Source: Cyathus striatus
Lineage: Eukaryota; Basidiomycota; Agaricomycetes; Agaricales; Nidulariaceae
Assembly (NCBI GenBank): GCA_025738555.1
Contig: JAOVFP010000012.1
Coordinates: forward strand, 2,418,001 to 2,482,000
Direction: 5' to 3'
DNA: 64,000 nt
Of this stretch, positions 12,089 through 23,879 are shown piece by piece (the stretch's first letter is position 1; each line of letters opens with the position of its first letter). Both the position numbers and the translations under genes were made by a program. The notes under the pieces are model-generated. The model had not been told where the DNA came from. It made no database searches and worked only from the letters and a program-made list of their open reading frames with translations.

Positions 12089-13283
12089 TAATTAGTTAAT
12101 AATAATATGACCTTGACAACATTTCATTAAGTGCAATACAATGACCGACGCCCAAGGTAGAATGCGTGGTTAGGGAACACTTTGATGTGCGTTTGATGCT
12201 AATTTCGGGTTTAACTCGGACTTAGGACTTCAACTCTCATTCCACTCTGAATCTCTGAGCTCACACAAATACTAACGCGAACTGCTATATGGTATTTCTA
12301 GAGGCACAGAAGGCTGCCTTCTACTACACAAATCTACCTATTAAATATGCTACAGAACATGGCTTTATGAACTATATTGTTCATAAAGTAAATGTTTTAG
12401 ACTGGACACACGCGTCTGGGATGAACCAGAGTAAATTAGGAATAGGCATACATATGAGCACCAAGAATGTGTCTATATGGAAAGATAGAGAAGTACAATA
12501 ACTAGTCCTGCAGGAAGAACACTCCATACGAAGGCGTGCTGCTGCGCGCTTTAACGCGTGGAAATGGGAACCGCTGAATAAGCCTGCCGGGAATGCCGAA
12601 TCTCAGGCCAGGCCAGGCGCCTATAACGTGCTGATGCATACAGCGTGGTTAGATAGCGGCGCTTGCCGTGAGCTTAGTTCTCATGCCTTTTCCTATGACG
12701 CAATAGCATGACTTCGATAATCTATTATTAGATTAGACGCGCGTGTAGCTTGATCTTCGGCCTTATGGGTAACTATTTCACACTGATGTCGAGAATAAGC
12801 TCTGACCTCCATGTTTCTATTCTTAGACGCTTTCCTACTTCAGCTAAAAATGTCCCTTATTAGTGCAAATTGTTCTCGTGCTAGCTAACGGCCTGGGACC
12901 TCTACCTTAGTTATTAAATACAACCCATATTGTTATACCATTTTTAAGTAGCGCATAGAATATAGAAATAATAATTTCATAGTAAGTAGCAGTGTGCTAC
13001 GCGTATCATCTCCCTCCAACCAATAAATGACTGTCCTCAGTCACTGTTCCTTAGTGTATGATTGCTGTTCACACGCCTCTAACCTAACGTGAAGTCCCCG
13101 CCTTATGTTATCTCATCTGGAAACCTGAGCTTAACCAATGACTCCAGCAAAAGAAAACAGTGCTTGTCTTATCGCCGACACCGTGCCTCTATTTAATCGT
13201 CATTTATCCCCCATCCCTTCTCCGCAAGCATTTATCGTTACCTGCTATACTTTTATCCCTCTGCTTTCTATCGTTCTCACTCT
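12089..13283. other. Spacer with a short GC-rich coding-like island
   Basis: 12508-12714 is distinctly GC-rich and open for about 67 codons (…EEHSIRRRAAARFNAWKW…, ending TGA) but has no start codon or splice partner; it may be an exon relic of something transferred or inserted. 12289-12501 is open in another frame without resemblance to a known family. The rest is AT-rich; 13140-13283 is pyrimidine-rich (CT) and is the likely promoter/leader of the gene starting at 13284. Confidence 0.35.
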
Positions 13284-14834
13284 ATGTCTGACATCATAAT
13301 CTCACCCGAAGACATGGCCCAATGCCAGGAGAGTAGCCGTGAATCCCTCATGTCGCCTCTGGCTGGCTTAGTCTCTTCATTTACGGCCCTGGACGCCTCC
13401 ACTGCCCCTCCTTCTCCCGCTATGGAGGAAAAGGATGAACTCCTTGGTAAGTCGCCTCTTCCTTTTATCCAATTCTTGCTAACGCTACTTGCTTCATTTT
13501 TAGAAGACAATGTTTCTCCCCGGCTTGATCTATCCACCATTGCTGCCGGAAAATGCAAAGCTGCTCCCAAGCCCATTACCACTTTTGCGCCAGCTTCCAA
13601 GCGTCGCAAGATTCCTGGTGGTGTAGAGACCACCGTCCCCTTAGAACAGATTATCCCTCTGCCTGAGCGTGAGTTTCTTTTTTATTATTTATTTTATTTT
13701 TCTGGCTATGTTTTAAGCTCCTACTCCTTCCGTGGCGGCTAGTGAGCCCAAGCCAGCGTCCGCTTCTGGATATCACCTTCGTGACCACTCCATTACTTCT
13801 GCCACAGCATCGACATCGCCATTCCATCCTTCCACCAAAGTCACCACCAGAACCCCCGCCAAAGTGGCTACTTCCAAATCTTCCAAGACCTCAAAGGCTT
13901 TGAGTAAAGCTACGGGTACTAAGGCAGTCAAGTGCACCCATGAGGATATGCCACAGCTTACCTTGGATGAGCCGATCAACATTGAGCTCTTGCAGAACAA
14001 CCTCCAGGAGCTCATCAAGCATTTCGGTGCTCGTGTCTGCATTAACTGTATCTCCCATGGCCGCCCATGCGAATTCCAGGGTTTCGGTGTCAAATGTGGT
14101 GCCTGTTCCCAAGTCTCTGTGTCTCACTGCTCATTCTCAATTCCTCCTCCTAACACCGAATTTGCACTATCTGTTGCTCACTGTGCTGGAGACTCTTCTC
14201 TTTTTGGTACGTTTTTCTTTTTTCACTTTTCTACTTTTTCTCTAACTAATGCATCGTTCCTTTAGGCTTAAATGAGGCGTGCCGTGCTCTCGACTTGAGC
14301 CGTACTCATGCATATCATGCATTGCTAGCAGCTGAGTTGGAGCAGGTCGAGTATGCTCAGAACTGCATCACAGTGGTCCGTCGTTTGCAGGACATTGCGT
14401 TCCTTCACTCCCCAGATCATCTGCACGCTGTTGAAGGCCTCTCTCTGGATTTCACTCGTGACACTCTGGTCAACCTTAAGGAGATGGCTGACAAGTTAAC
14501 CCCCTGGCTCCCTAATCCCTCTGCCATCTTTGCTCTCAAAAAGACCTTGGAGCGCTTGTTTGCCCTTCATACTTTCAATCTCCGTGCTACTTCTTCTTCT
14601 GAAATTACTGGCTTTCCTAACGCTAAAGAAACTGTTGCGATCAAGGATTTTGCCAAATCCCTTAAGCCTCGCAACCTTGGGAAACTGGGTGGTGTCTTTG
14701 GCAACAGCCAATTGTACCCCCTGTCACTCGAAGATTATTCTGGTGCCACACCTGGCCCTTCCGGTTCTTCTTCGGTCAGGGCTATTTGCGAAGGAAATAC
14801 TGAGCACTCAGTTGATTTGGGTAAGGAAGATTAG
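13284..14834 (+). CDS. Intact four-exon, 461-aa protein with a Cys-cluster; unknown function
   Basis: Exons 13284-13446, 13504-13668, 13718-14206, 14266-14834 sum to 1386 nt and all junctions are phase 1. The N-terminus is Ser/Pro-rich with a basic SKRRKIPGG patch (possible nuclear signal); the middle is Ser/Thr/Lys-rich; then comes a compact cluster CINC-x6-C-x8-C-x2-C-x7-C (about residues 215-245), a spacing seen in many basidiomycete transposon-linked and regulator-like proteins. The C-terminal half is alpha-helical (LDLSRTHAYHALLAAELEQ...). The CT-rich 150 bp before the ATG and the AATAAA after the stop make it look like an expressed gene. Its freedom from lesions contrasts with its neighbours. 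Could be a gag-like or captured host gene; function not inferred. Confidence 0.75.
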
Positions 14835-14905
14835 GTAGTAGCTTCATGGACAATTTAAATACTCGCATTGATGTACACGCCCCCCTATCCTATGGCTTCT
14901 CATAA

Positions 14906-14911
14906 AATAAA
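14906..14911 (+). terminator. Polyadenylation signal AATAAA
   Basis: Canonical AATAAA 72 bases after the stop of the 461-aa gene, followed by a T-rich stretch. Position and strand fit that gene. Confidence 0.5.
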
Positions 14912-15079
14912 ATTTTCATTCTTGGTCTAAACATGTGTGATTTACCACTTTAAATGTCTCTCAAGAATTAGCGAACTACTATCTTATGAATTAGTCGTTG
15001 TCAACGAAAGTCTGAGTGCTTGAAGTCATAGTGATGCGCACAGTTGATGTGTGATGCGTCTCGTCCACCAACTGATGCC

Positions 15080-17960
15080 GAAATTAACAGATCTCATCTC
15101 TGAGTTACATATAGTGGACTTCTCATATATGTCCACTTAGATTATGCATGTGTCATGATTGACTTCATCACTATCTTTCTAAACTTGTTGCACCTAGCAT
15201 GCTGTTCATGCGATTTCAAAAATGCGACTAAACCTCATGGAAATATCACATCATTGAGCGCGTCCATTTTAGTCCATTTTAAGGAAACATATCAACCCAT
15301 CAAAACAATCCAGATTTGGGTAGATAGCATCACTCTTCACGATCTTGTTGTATTCACACTACATTTAACGTATCTCTGTAAAGTACCCTGCGTCTCCAAA
15401 ATCACGAGTATACTTCTCTGAAGTGTAAACAAAGATGCAATACGCAATAAGCCTGCGTTCACGTAAATTCCCACGCTTCCACAGTGCTAGCTAACATCAC
15501 AATTGCAATATTATCAAGTGGTGATAATATCACACCATTCAACAACTGCATAAGACATGACTAAATGTTGTGGAATGGACACAACATTGCATGCATCTAT
15601 TTTTAGAAACATACCCATGCATCAAAACAAATCCGATTAAGGTAAATCCCATCACTCATCACCATCTCGTTCGATTTCCACGATAAATAATGTATTTCTA
15701 TAAAATATTCTGCGTCTTCCCATTCATGAACGTATAATTCTGAGGTGCTAACAATAATTCAATGCAATAAGCCTGCATTCATGTAAATTCACACGCTTCG
15801 ACAGTGCTAGCTAACATCACAATTGCAATATAATCAAGTGGTGATAATATCATGCCATTCAACAGCTGTATAAGACACAACTAAATGTGGTGAAATGGAT
15901 ACAATGTTGCGTGCATCTATTTAAAAAAAACGTACCATCCCATCAAAACATACCCATTTTGGGTAGATCCCATCACTCTATGCCATCTCATTGTGTTTCC
16001 ACAACATCCAACGTATTTGTACAAACTATCTTGCGTCTTCCCGTTCATGAACATGTTCATCTGAGGCGCTAACATTATTCCAGTGGAGTGAGCCTATGTC
16101 CACATAAATTCCTACGCTTAAACCGTGCTAGCTAACATCTCCATTGTAATATCATCAAATGGTGATACTATCACAGCATTCAACAGTCTTTTAAGGCGCG
16201 ACTAAATGGTGTGGTATGGACACAACATTCTTCATGTCCATTTTAAGAAAACATAACAACCCATCAAAACAAACCCAATTTAGGTAGATCCCATCTCTCT
16301 ACAACATCTCATTTAATATCCACGACATTCGTTCGCAATTATATTAGGTTGTGATAGTTACAACATACCATCCTGAGGTGCTAGCAAATGTACAATATAT
16401 TTTCCCTGTGTCCAGAAAAATTCCCACGCTTCGCCAGTGCTAATAAACATCTCAATTGGTATATTATCAGGTTGTGATAATATCATGGCATTCAACATCT
16501 GTATGAGACGCGTCTAAATGTTGTGTTTATTCCACAACATTGCGTGTATCTATTTTAAGAAACATATCAGCCCATCAAAACATACCCTATTTGGGTAGTT
16601 CCCATCACTCTATGCTGTCTCGTATAATATATCCATGACATTCGTTTGCAATTATACTAGGTCGTAATAGTTACACGAGATCAATTCATTGTTGAAGCGG
16701 CATAACATCGTGAGATCATCACAACATTGAGTGCATATATTTTAAGAAACATATCAACCCATCAAAACATACCCAATTTGGGTAGATCCTATCACTCTAA
16801 GCATCCCGTTATATTTTTGCAACATCCAATTTAATTCTAAAACCAATCCTTGATATATTTAATCATGTACGTACCATCCTAAGGCGCTAGCTAATGTACA
16901 ATATATCTAAGCTGTGTCCAGAAAATTTCCCACGCTTCGACAGTGCTAGCTAACATCTCAATCGGAATATTATCAGGTAGTGATAATATCACGGCATTCA
17001 ACATCTGTATAAGACACATCTAAATGTCGTGGAATGGACACAACATTGCGTGTATCTATTTTAAGAAATCATAACAACCCATCAAAACATACCCGATTTG
17101 GATCGATCCCATCACTCTATGCCATCCCATTATATTTCTACGACATCTGATTTAATTCTAAAATCAATCCTTGGTATATCTAATCGTATACGTATCATTC
17201 TAAAGTGCTAGCAAATGTACAATATATCTTCCCTGTGTCCAGAATGATTCCCACGCTTCGACAGTGCTAGTAAACATCTCAATTGGAATGTTATCAGGTA
17301 GTGATAATATCACGGCATTCAATATCTGTACGAGACGAGTCTAAATGTGTGGAATGGATACAACATTGCATGTATCTATTTTAAGAAACATATCAGCCCA
17401 TCAAAACATACCCTATTTGGGTAGTTCCCATCACTTTATGCCATCTCATTTAATATCCATGACATTCATTCGCAATTATATTAGGTTGTGATAGTTTCAT
17501 GAGATCAATTCATTGCCGACATGGCTTAACATTGTGAAATCATCACAACATCGTGTGCATCTATTTTAAGGAAACATATCATCCCATGAAAACACACCCG
17601 ATATGGGGTGGCTCATCACTCTTCCCCATCTTGTATTATTTCGCTATCTCGTTTTATTTACACTACATCTAATCCATTTCTATGAACTATTCTTGGAGTT
17701 TGAGATCATGAGCATACCACTCTAAAGCACTAACTAAGGTGCAATACATCTTAACAATGTCCAGCAACATTCCCACACTTGTCCCTGTCATGTCAAGTCC
17801 TTAATTGCAACATTATTAGGTAGTGGTATTTACACAACTTCAAATTACCGCTTAAAACACTACTAAATGTCGTGGAATTAGCACGCCATTTCGCGCATCC
17901 ATTTAAAGAAAGTATTCCAACATTCCCACCATTGTCACATGATTAGATGACTTCAACCTT
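15080..17960. repeat. Satellite-like tandem array, unit about 320 bp
   Basis: The marker CAGTGCTAGCTAACATC recurs at about 15486, 15806, 16127, 16437 (diverged), 16942 and 17266. A second marker, CCATCAAAACATACCC, recurs with the same rhythm, and each unit holds the small palindrome GTGATAATATCAC and a (T)TTGGGTAGATCCCATCACTC segment. One interval is about 505 bp, so a partial extra unit was gained near 16620-16800. No coding potential is consistent between units. Confidence 0.85.
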
Positions 17961-18728
17961 TTGGAGTAAATGTCTTTTCACCCACTCATAAGTCACTACC
18001 CAGCAGACCCATTGGGAAGCACCTGGCAGCAATCATAACCAATTTATGTAATTTCAACAGTACGTGTATAGTTCGTTTATTACATTTCATGTTATTGGGT
18101 TGTATATACTATGTACTGTATCCTTTTAGAGTATACAAAATTGTTATAAAATTGGGTTTTGTAGCGTATCCAACAGCTTTAGCTTCCCATGATTCTTCTC
18201 TGCTGCATAAAAACTTGACTGGTTGATGCAGCTACAGCTGCAAATCATACAGATTCCACAGACATTCTCGATGTTTGTAACAGTACCTTTTTCCATTGCC
18301 TATTTCAACGTGAACGTGTTTTCGCTTCCTGCGATCGTTTTTGCAACTCAACAGGAGGGACAGCTACTGCTGCTAATCACTTATATTCCAATAGTGTTTT
18401 CAACTTTTGAAATGGTACGTATTGTTGTGGTCTACAATTTTTTACATCAATACGAACGTGATTTGCAACCAAACGCATTTTTGCTTCCCCCGATCATTCC
18501 CCCGACACCCGACTACTAGTTGGAGGGCATTGTTCTGGCTGTGAGTCGTTCGTACTACAATTACCGTTTCGACGATTGCAACGGTATGTTTTTTAACTAT
18601 TTTGTGTTGAATATATTAACAACATGTTCATGCGATGATTCTTAACCCTTTACCACCACTTTCGTCTACCAGAACATCAATAGTAAGTTTTTTACTACAT
18701 TTTTCTTTCATTTCTTTATTCTTTTTAG
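17961..18728. other. Intergenic region with a duplicated exon-like block
   Basis: Two related segments (about 18223-18360 and 18361-18500) each contain a GCTACAGCTGC or GCTACTGCTGC word, a short open stretch and a GTACCTTTTT or GTACGTATTG possible donor. They may be upstream exons of the small gene at 18729, but I could not make a consistent model. The open frame 18223-18519 crosses both copies and is not trusted. Confidence 0.3.
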
Positions 18729-19080
18729 ATGTTTTTCATTACTAGAGCTGTGGCAGGCCGCATTAAAGATGCTTCAAGGCAGTATGCCGCGAAATGTGTT
18801 AAATCGGTCGTTGAAAGCAAATCAGTGTACATCTCGTCCGATGTAGCAAAATGGGTCGTCATGTATGTTTTTTTTCGTTTTTTTTCTGTTCTTTCGACTA
18901 ATATATGTTAATAGGTCCAATATGCATCGCAATAAAAGGGACAATAATTGTCATTTCACAGTCCGTGGTTTGGGAAACGACGGGGTGGGACTGCAGACCC
19001 TACATGTATACAATCCATATAGATTCTGGTCTTTTTCCGGGGGGAAGACTGTTAAAGCGGCTGATATGATTGTCATTTAG
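18729..19080 (+). CDS. Candidate two-exon, 99-aa protein
   Basis: Exons 18729-18862 and 18915-19080, with a 52-nt intron (GTATGT..AATAG), give exactly 100 codons including TAG. The product begins MFFITRAVAGRIKDASRQY and ends ...SGGKTVKAADMIVI; it is basic, with single Cys residues and no signal peptide. No family recognised. An acceptor-like TTTTTAG lies directly before the ATG, so the true gene may have further exons upstream. Confidence rests only on the clean intron and the phase match. Confidence 0.38.
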
Positions 19081-19474
19081 TTATATACAATATCTACACT
19101 ACACTACTATACCCTATTTCTTGATACCAATATGTATTCTTTTTTGGCGCATTTGTATTCATTTTTTATCCATTTTTTGGCGATATTCGTATGAGCGTCC
19201 TACATATTCTACACACTATGTATTCTACACTGATCGCTTTGATGGCTTCTATATTCGGAAATCGATATCCCCAATCTGGGTACTCCCTAAGCTTCAGCAA
19301 AGACGAATATCTCTCACGTGATCATGTTTTACTGTACCTAATCTATGCAAATATGGTACCCAATCTACATGAATATACAGTACCCCTATGACCCTGAATA
19401 TGGTACCCCTGTGACCCTGCATTCGGTACCACTGTGGAACACTATTCCGCACGGCTGCTATCTGCTGTACCGGG
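19081..19474. repeat. Short GGTACC-centred repeats before the kinesin relic
   Basis: Between 19355 and 19432 the words ATGGTACCC, CAGTACCCC, GACCCTGAATATGGTACCCC and GACCCTGCATTCGGTACC follow one another about 25-30 bp apart. No gene seen. If the kinesin was ever functional, this interval holds its promoter remnant. Confidence 0.45.
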
Positions 19475-21089
19475 TATGCCAACGAAGGGAGGGAGCACGA
19501 ATCAACCTAGGACACCAGTGTCCCTGAGGAAGGGGGAGGAGAGCCCTAGCTTGCTGCCTGTGACTAGCGAGATGGACATGAGTAATGTCAATCCGGAGCA
19601 GGTGCTGGTGGATGATCAGACTGTTAAGCTTGGGAATATGCTGTTTGATGCTGAGGATATGGTTTCTGTTCGGTGTGTTTTCCCCATCCCTTATTTCCCT
19701 TGCTAACAACTAATGATGGGATGGTAGTATGCACCCTTCGAACAACCCCAGTGCATGGTCCCCAAGCACCAATGAAATCTCTCTCCTGCCTGCGTTCCAC
19801 AAGCCCACCACCCCACCACCCACATTCACATTCAACTCCATCCTCACCGGGTCAGAAAACAAACCTATATACATCACCACCATGTGCAAACATGTACACA
19901 CTGCAGTGGAGGGGTAGAATGCAGTCGTCTTTGCGTACAGACAGACCACCTCAGGAAAGACATACACACTCACAGGAGACAAAACTGAGCTGGGCATCAT
20001 ACCCCACACTACACGAGACATCTTTGCGTACATCTGCAACATGCCAGAGCGGGAATACCTCCTCCACTGCTCATACCTAGAAATCTACAACAAAACAATC
20101 ATAGATTTCCTCGCTCCCCTCTCGTTAGCCTCAGCGAACCTGGTACAGGTCCAAGGGACAGAGAACGATATTACCCTCGTTCCACTCTGTGAGGAGGTTG
20201 TTACAAGTCTGGCAGGTGTGAATGGTATTTTTAAGAGAGAAGGGAATAGGAGGGCTGCAAGAACGGATTGGAATGAGAGGAGTAGTCGGAGTCATAGTGT
20301 TTTTCGGGTTGTTATTGAGAGTCGGGAGGGGGAGGAGGAGGAGAGGCATGTTACACCTGTGCTGCCTAGTGGGAGGCATATGCCTGGGTTGGGCGGGAGG
20401 CAGACTCCTGGGCTTGGTGGGGCTAGATTGCAGGCAAGAGGTGGGGGGAGTGTGAGGATGTCTGTTTTGGTTTATCTTTCTGCTTTATGGTGTGGGTAGA
20501 TGCTAACGAGGTGGTTGGTTGTTAGAGTCTTATTGATCTTGCTGGATCGGAGAAGGCTACATCTGATAAGGAACGGATGAGGGAGGGGAAGTATATTAAT
20601 ACTAGGTTTGTTGTTGGTTTTGTGGTTTGTTGTAGGATGCTGATGGTATGTAGTTTGTTGATGCTGGGAACTGTTATTGGGACTTTGGCGGAGAATGCTG
20701 CTAGGGGGAAGATGTATGTTCTTCCTAGCTAACTGTCAGTGTGCTTATTGGTGGATTGAGTGCAGAGATCACGTACCTTATCGCAACTCAGGGCTTACAC
20801 GCATTCTGCGGCCTTCCTTGTCTAGTAACACACAGATAAATGTGATTTGTACAATCAACCCCAATCCCTCTGCTGTCACTGAGAGCACGAGCACGCTGTT
20901 GCTCGCTAAGAGAGTCAAAGGAGTTCACGTATGTTTTACCTACCTTTGTTTGCTAGGGAGCGGTTTCTGATGTTGCTCTGTACCTCAATACTCAGAAGAA
21001 AGAGATCATCGATATGGACGCGCTCATTGAGCGGTATAGGAAGGAGATTGAGGATCTCAAGTGTAGACTTGCAGAGTGTAAAGCTGATG

Positions 21090-21095
21090 CTCCTG
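21090..21095. repeat. Target-site duplication CTCCTG, left
   Basis: Six bases directly abutting the CATAAGTG tip; identical to 26189-26194. Confidence 0.85.
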
Positions 21096-22690
21096 CATAA
21101 GTGCCAGCCATTCTGATCATATAACAGCAGTGTTATATGATTGCCCCAATCAAATAAGCCATGCCATTTTATGATTGGGATCATAAACAATCATTGAGGT
21201 TCTAATTCAATACTACTATTGTATGAATGGAATGTATTAAATGATCATAAGCAATCATTGATTGTTTCTAATTGGATATTACTATTGTATGAATGGCTAG
21301 GTGATCATAAACAATCACTGATTGTTTTTAATTGAATACTACTATTGTATGAATGTATTAGGTGATCATAGACAATCATTGATTTATCTAATTGAATATT
21401 AGTATGAATGGAGAGGCAATCATAAACAATTATTGATTTTTTCTAATTGAATATTATTATTGTATGAATGGTGAGGTGATCATAAACAATCATTAATCCT
21501 TACTAATTGAATATTAGTATGAATGGAGAGACAATCATAAACAATCATTGATTTTTTCTAATTGAATATTATTATTGTATGAATGGTGAGGTGATCATAA
21601 ACAATCATTGATCCTTACTAATTGAATATTAGTATGAATGGAGAGACAATCATAAACAATAATTGATTTTTTCTAATTGAATATTACTATTGTATGGATG
21701 GTGAGGTGATCATAAACAATCATTGATTTTTACTAATTGAATATTAGTATGAATGAAGAGGCAATTATAAGCAATCATTGATGTTTTCTAATCCAATATT
21801 AATATTAAATGGTGGTTAGGCAATCATAAACAATCATTGATCTTCACTAATTGAATATTAGTATGGATGGTTAGGCAATCATAAGCAATCATTGATATTT
21901 TCTAATTGAATATTATTATTGTATGGATGGTGAGGTGATCATAAACAATTATTAATTTTACTAATTGAATATTAGTATGGATGGTTAGGCAATTATAAGC
22001 AATCAATGATAACTACTAATTGGATATTGCTATTGTATGGATTTGTCACATTTCGTCACATGTCACAATTGTGACACATCTTCCCGCACGTCACGTTAGT
22101 CACATATATTCCCGCGTATCACGTTCGTCTCGCGCGTCACAATTATCACATATATTCCCGCGCTTCATGTTAGTCACGCGCGTTACATTTTCCTCACGCG
22201 TCACGATTGTCACACATATTCCCGCGCCTCACATATTTCCCGCGCTTCACACATTTCTCGCGCATCGCATATTTCCCGCGCATCACACATTTCCCACGCG
22301 TCACATATTTCACGCACGTCACGTTTGTCACGTTCTTTCGCGCGTCACATTTGTCACATACATTCTCGCGTGTCACAATTGTTGTCACATATATTCCCGC
22401 GGTTCATGTTTGTCACGCGCGTCACAATTGTTACATATATTCCCATGTGTCACGTTCGTCTCGCGCGTCACAGTTGTCACATGTATTCCCGCGCTTCATG
22501 TTAGTCACGCGCGTCACATTCGTCACAATTTTAGCGCTCGTCACGCTTTTCACATTTTTACATTTGTCATGCTTTGAAATCTTGCCTTTCTTGGGTATTA
22601 ATCTTTTGATTCACATTACATGTCCTATGTGTGTCACTCATCATGCTCTTTTCACATGTTACATTTGCCACAATTTTCACAGCTCAGTAA
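21096..22690 (+). repeat. Left inverted arm of the foldback element
   Basis: Tip and hairpin (CATATAAC-AGCAGT-GTTATATG, 21118-21139), about 0.9 kb of 55-60-bp subterminal repeats to about 22020, then the CpG-dense block 22030-22570 where GTCAC, CGCG and TTCCCGCG alternate. The arm ends in a unique stretch around TGCCTTTCTTGGGTATTAAT. Open frames through the CpG block (rich in SHIFPR and TIVTHIP-like strings) arise from repeat periodicity and are not genes. Confidence 0.85.
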
Positions 22691-23879
22691 TCTAATTTGG
22701 CCTTTGATATTGACAACATATCTAAATTTATACTATGTGAACTGGGGAATACTCAGCATATCACTTGTTATCCACTATTATCCTATCATGGTTTTCATTT
22801 GCATTATGTTTTTAATGCAAGTCACAGGTCAAGTTTGTCATGTTCTCAATATGCATCTCATTTGTCACATTTTGTGCATATTCATAAGATCACAAGATTT
22901 TTGGAACTTATTATGACATGTAGAACATTTCAACTTTGTTTGTCTGTCATAAGATATAACAACTTGAGCCAGTTATGTGTGTCTGGCTACCTGTATATCT
23001 ATATCATTGTTCACATTACAGAACAGAAGTATCCTAAACTGCAGAATAAATTATGAAAGCAAGGAAACATATATGTTCTTGCTAAATTGAAGGTTATGAC
23101 ATGGGATATTAAAATTAGTAAATTATGGAAGTCTAACAGTAAGAAGCAACTAGAATGAAAAATGTAGAGTGTGTATGTAAGCCCATTGACATTTTACAAT
23201 CAAGACTAGAGATATGATATAATGGTATTGAATTATGTAACTCTACATCACATCAAACTTACACATCTCAAACATTAGATGATCATGATTCTTGTATCAC
23301 TATTGGTTATACTGATATCTTCAATACACATTATTGAGTCACATATCTGCTTACTCTATATAATTACATGACAGTTTGCTTTATTGATACAGAGAGGTAA
23401 TGTAAACTATCTCCACTCTTACTGATATTGTGACACAATGTACAGCAGGCAAATTGCCTGTACCATAGAATTGGGCTTATTTCTCTTTTTGATACTCAGC
23501 TCACTACCATTGTTCTGTACCTATTTTAGTACAGTACATTACATTCATTAAATATAGGTGACTTTCCCTTACTAGTACCTGTGGATATATGGATGTGCTA
23601 TCAACTCACAAATTCTTTGTCTTAGAATTTCCTTCAGCTCAGAGACTTCTTCCATGACAATCAGGTTCACTTCTATACTGCTGTATGTGTTGATGTCTCT
23701 GATAAATGTTGCTTATCCTAGTACATGCATGGCTTAATCTTTGTGATAAGCATATGACTACTGGCAGAATGAATCAGGTAACTACTCAGACAGCATCAGG
23801 AAGTGGTCCATGCACATACCATTGCTAAGTATCCATCTATTAATATAGGTTTCAATTTGCCACCTATACTAAGAGCATG

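Noticed and set aside
18223..18519. 98-aa hydrophobic open frame
   Set aside because: It spans two copies of a duplicated exon-like block and their possible introns; no supporting start or splice context.
22020..22577. 185-aa open frame (and minus-strand 176-aa partner at 24042-24572, plus 63143-63712)
   Set aside because: They run through CpG-dense repeat blocks of the foldback arms; composition follows repeat periodicity, and two other frames are open in parallel.
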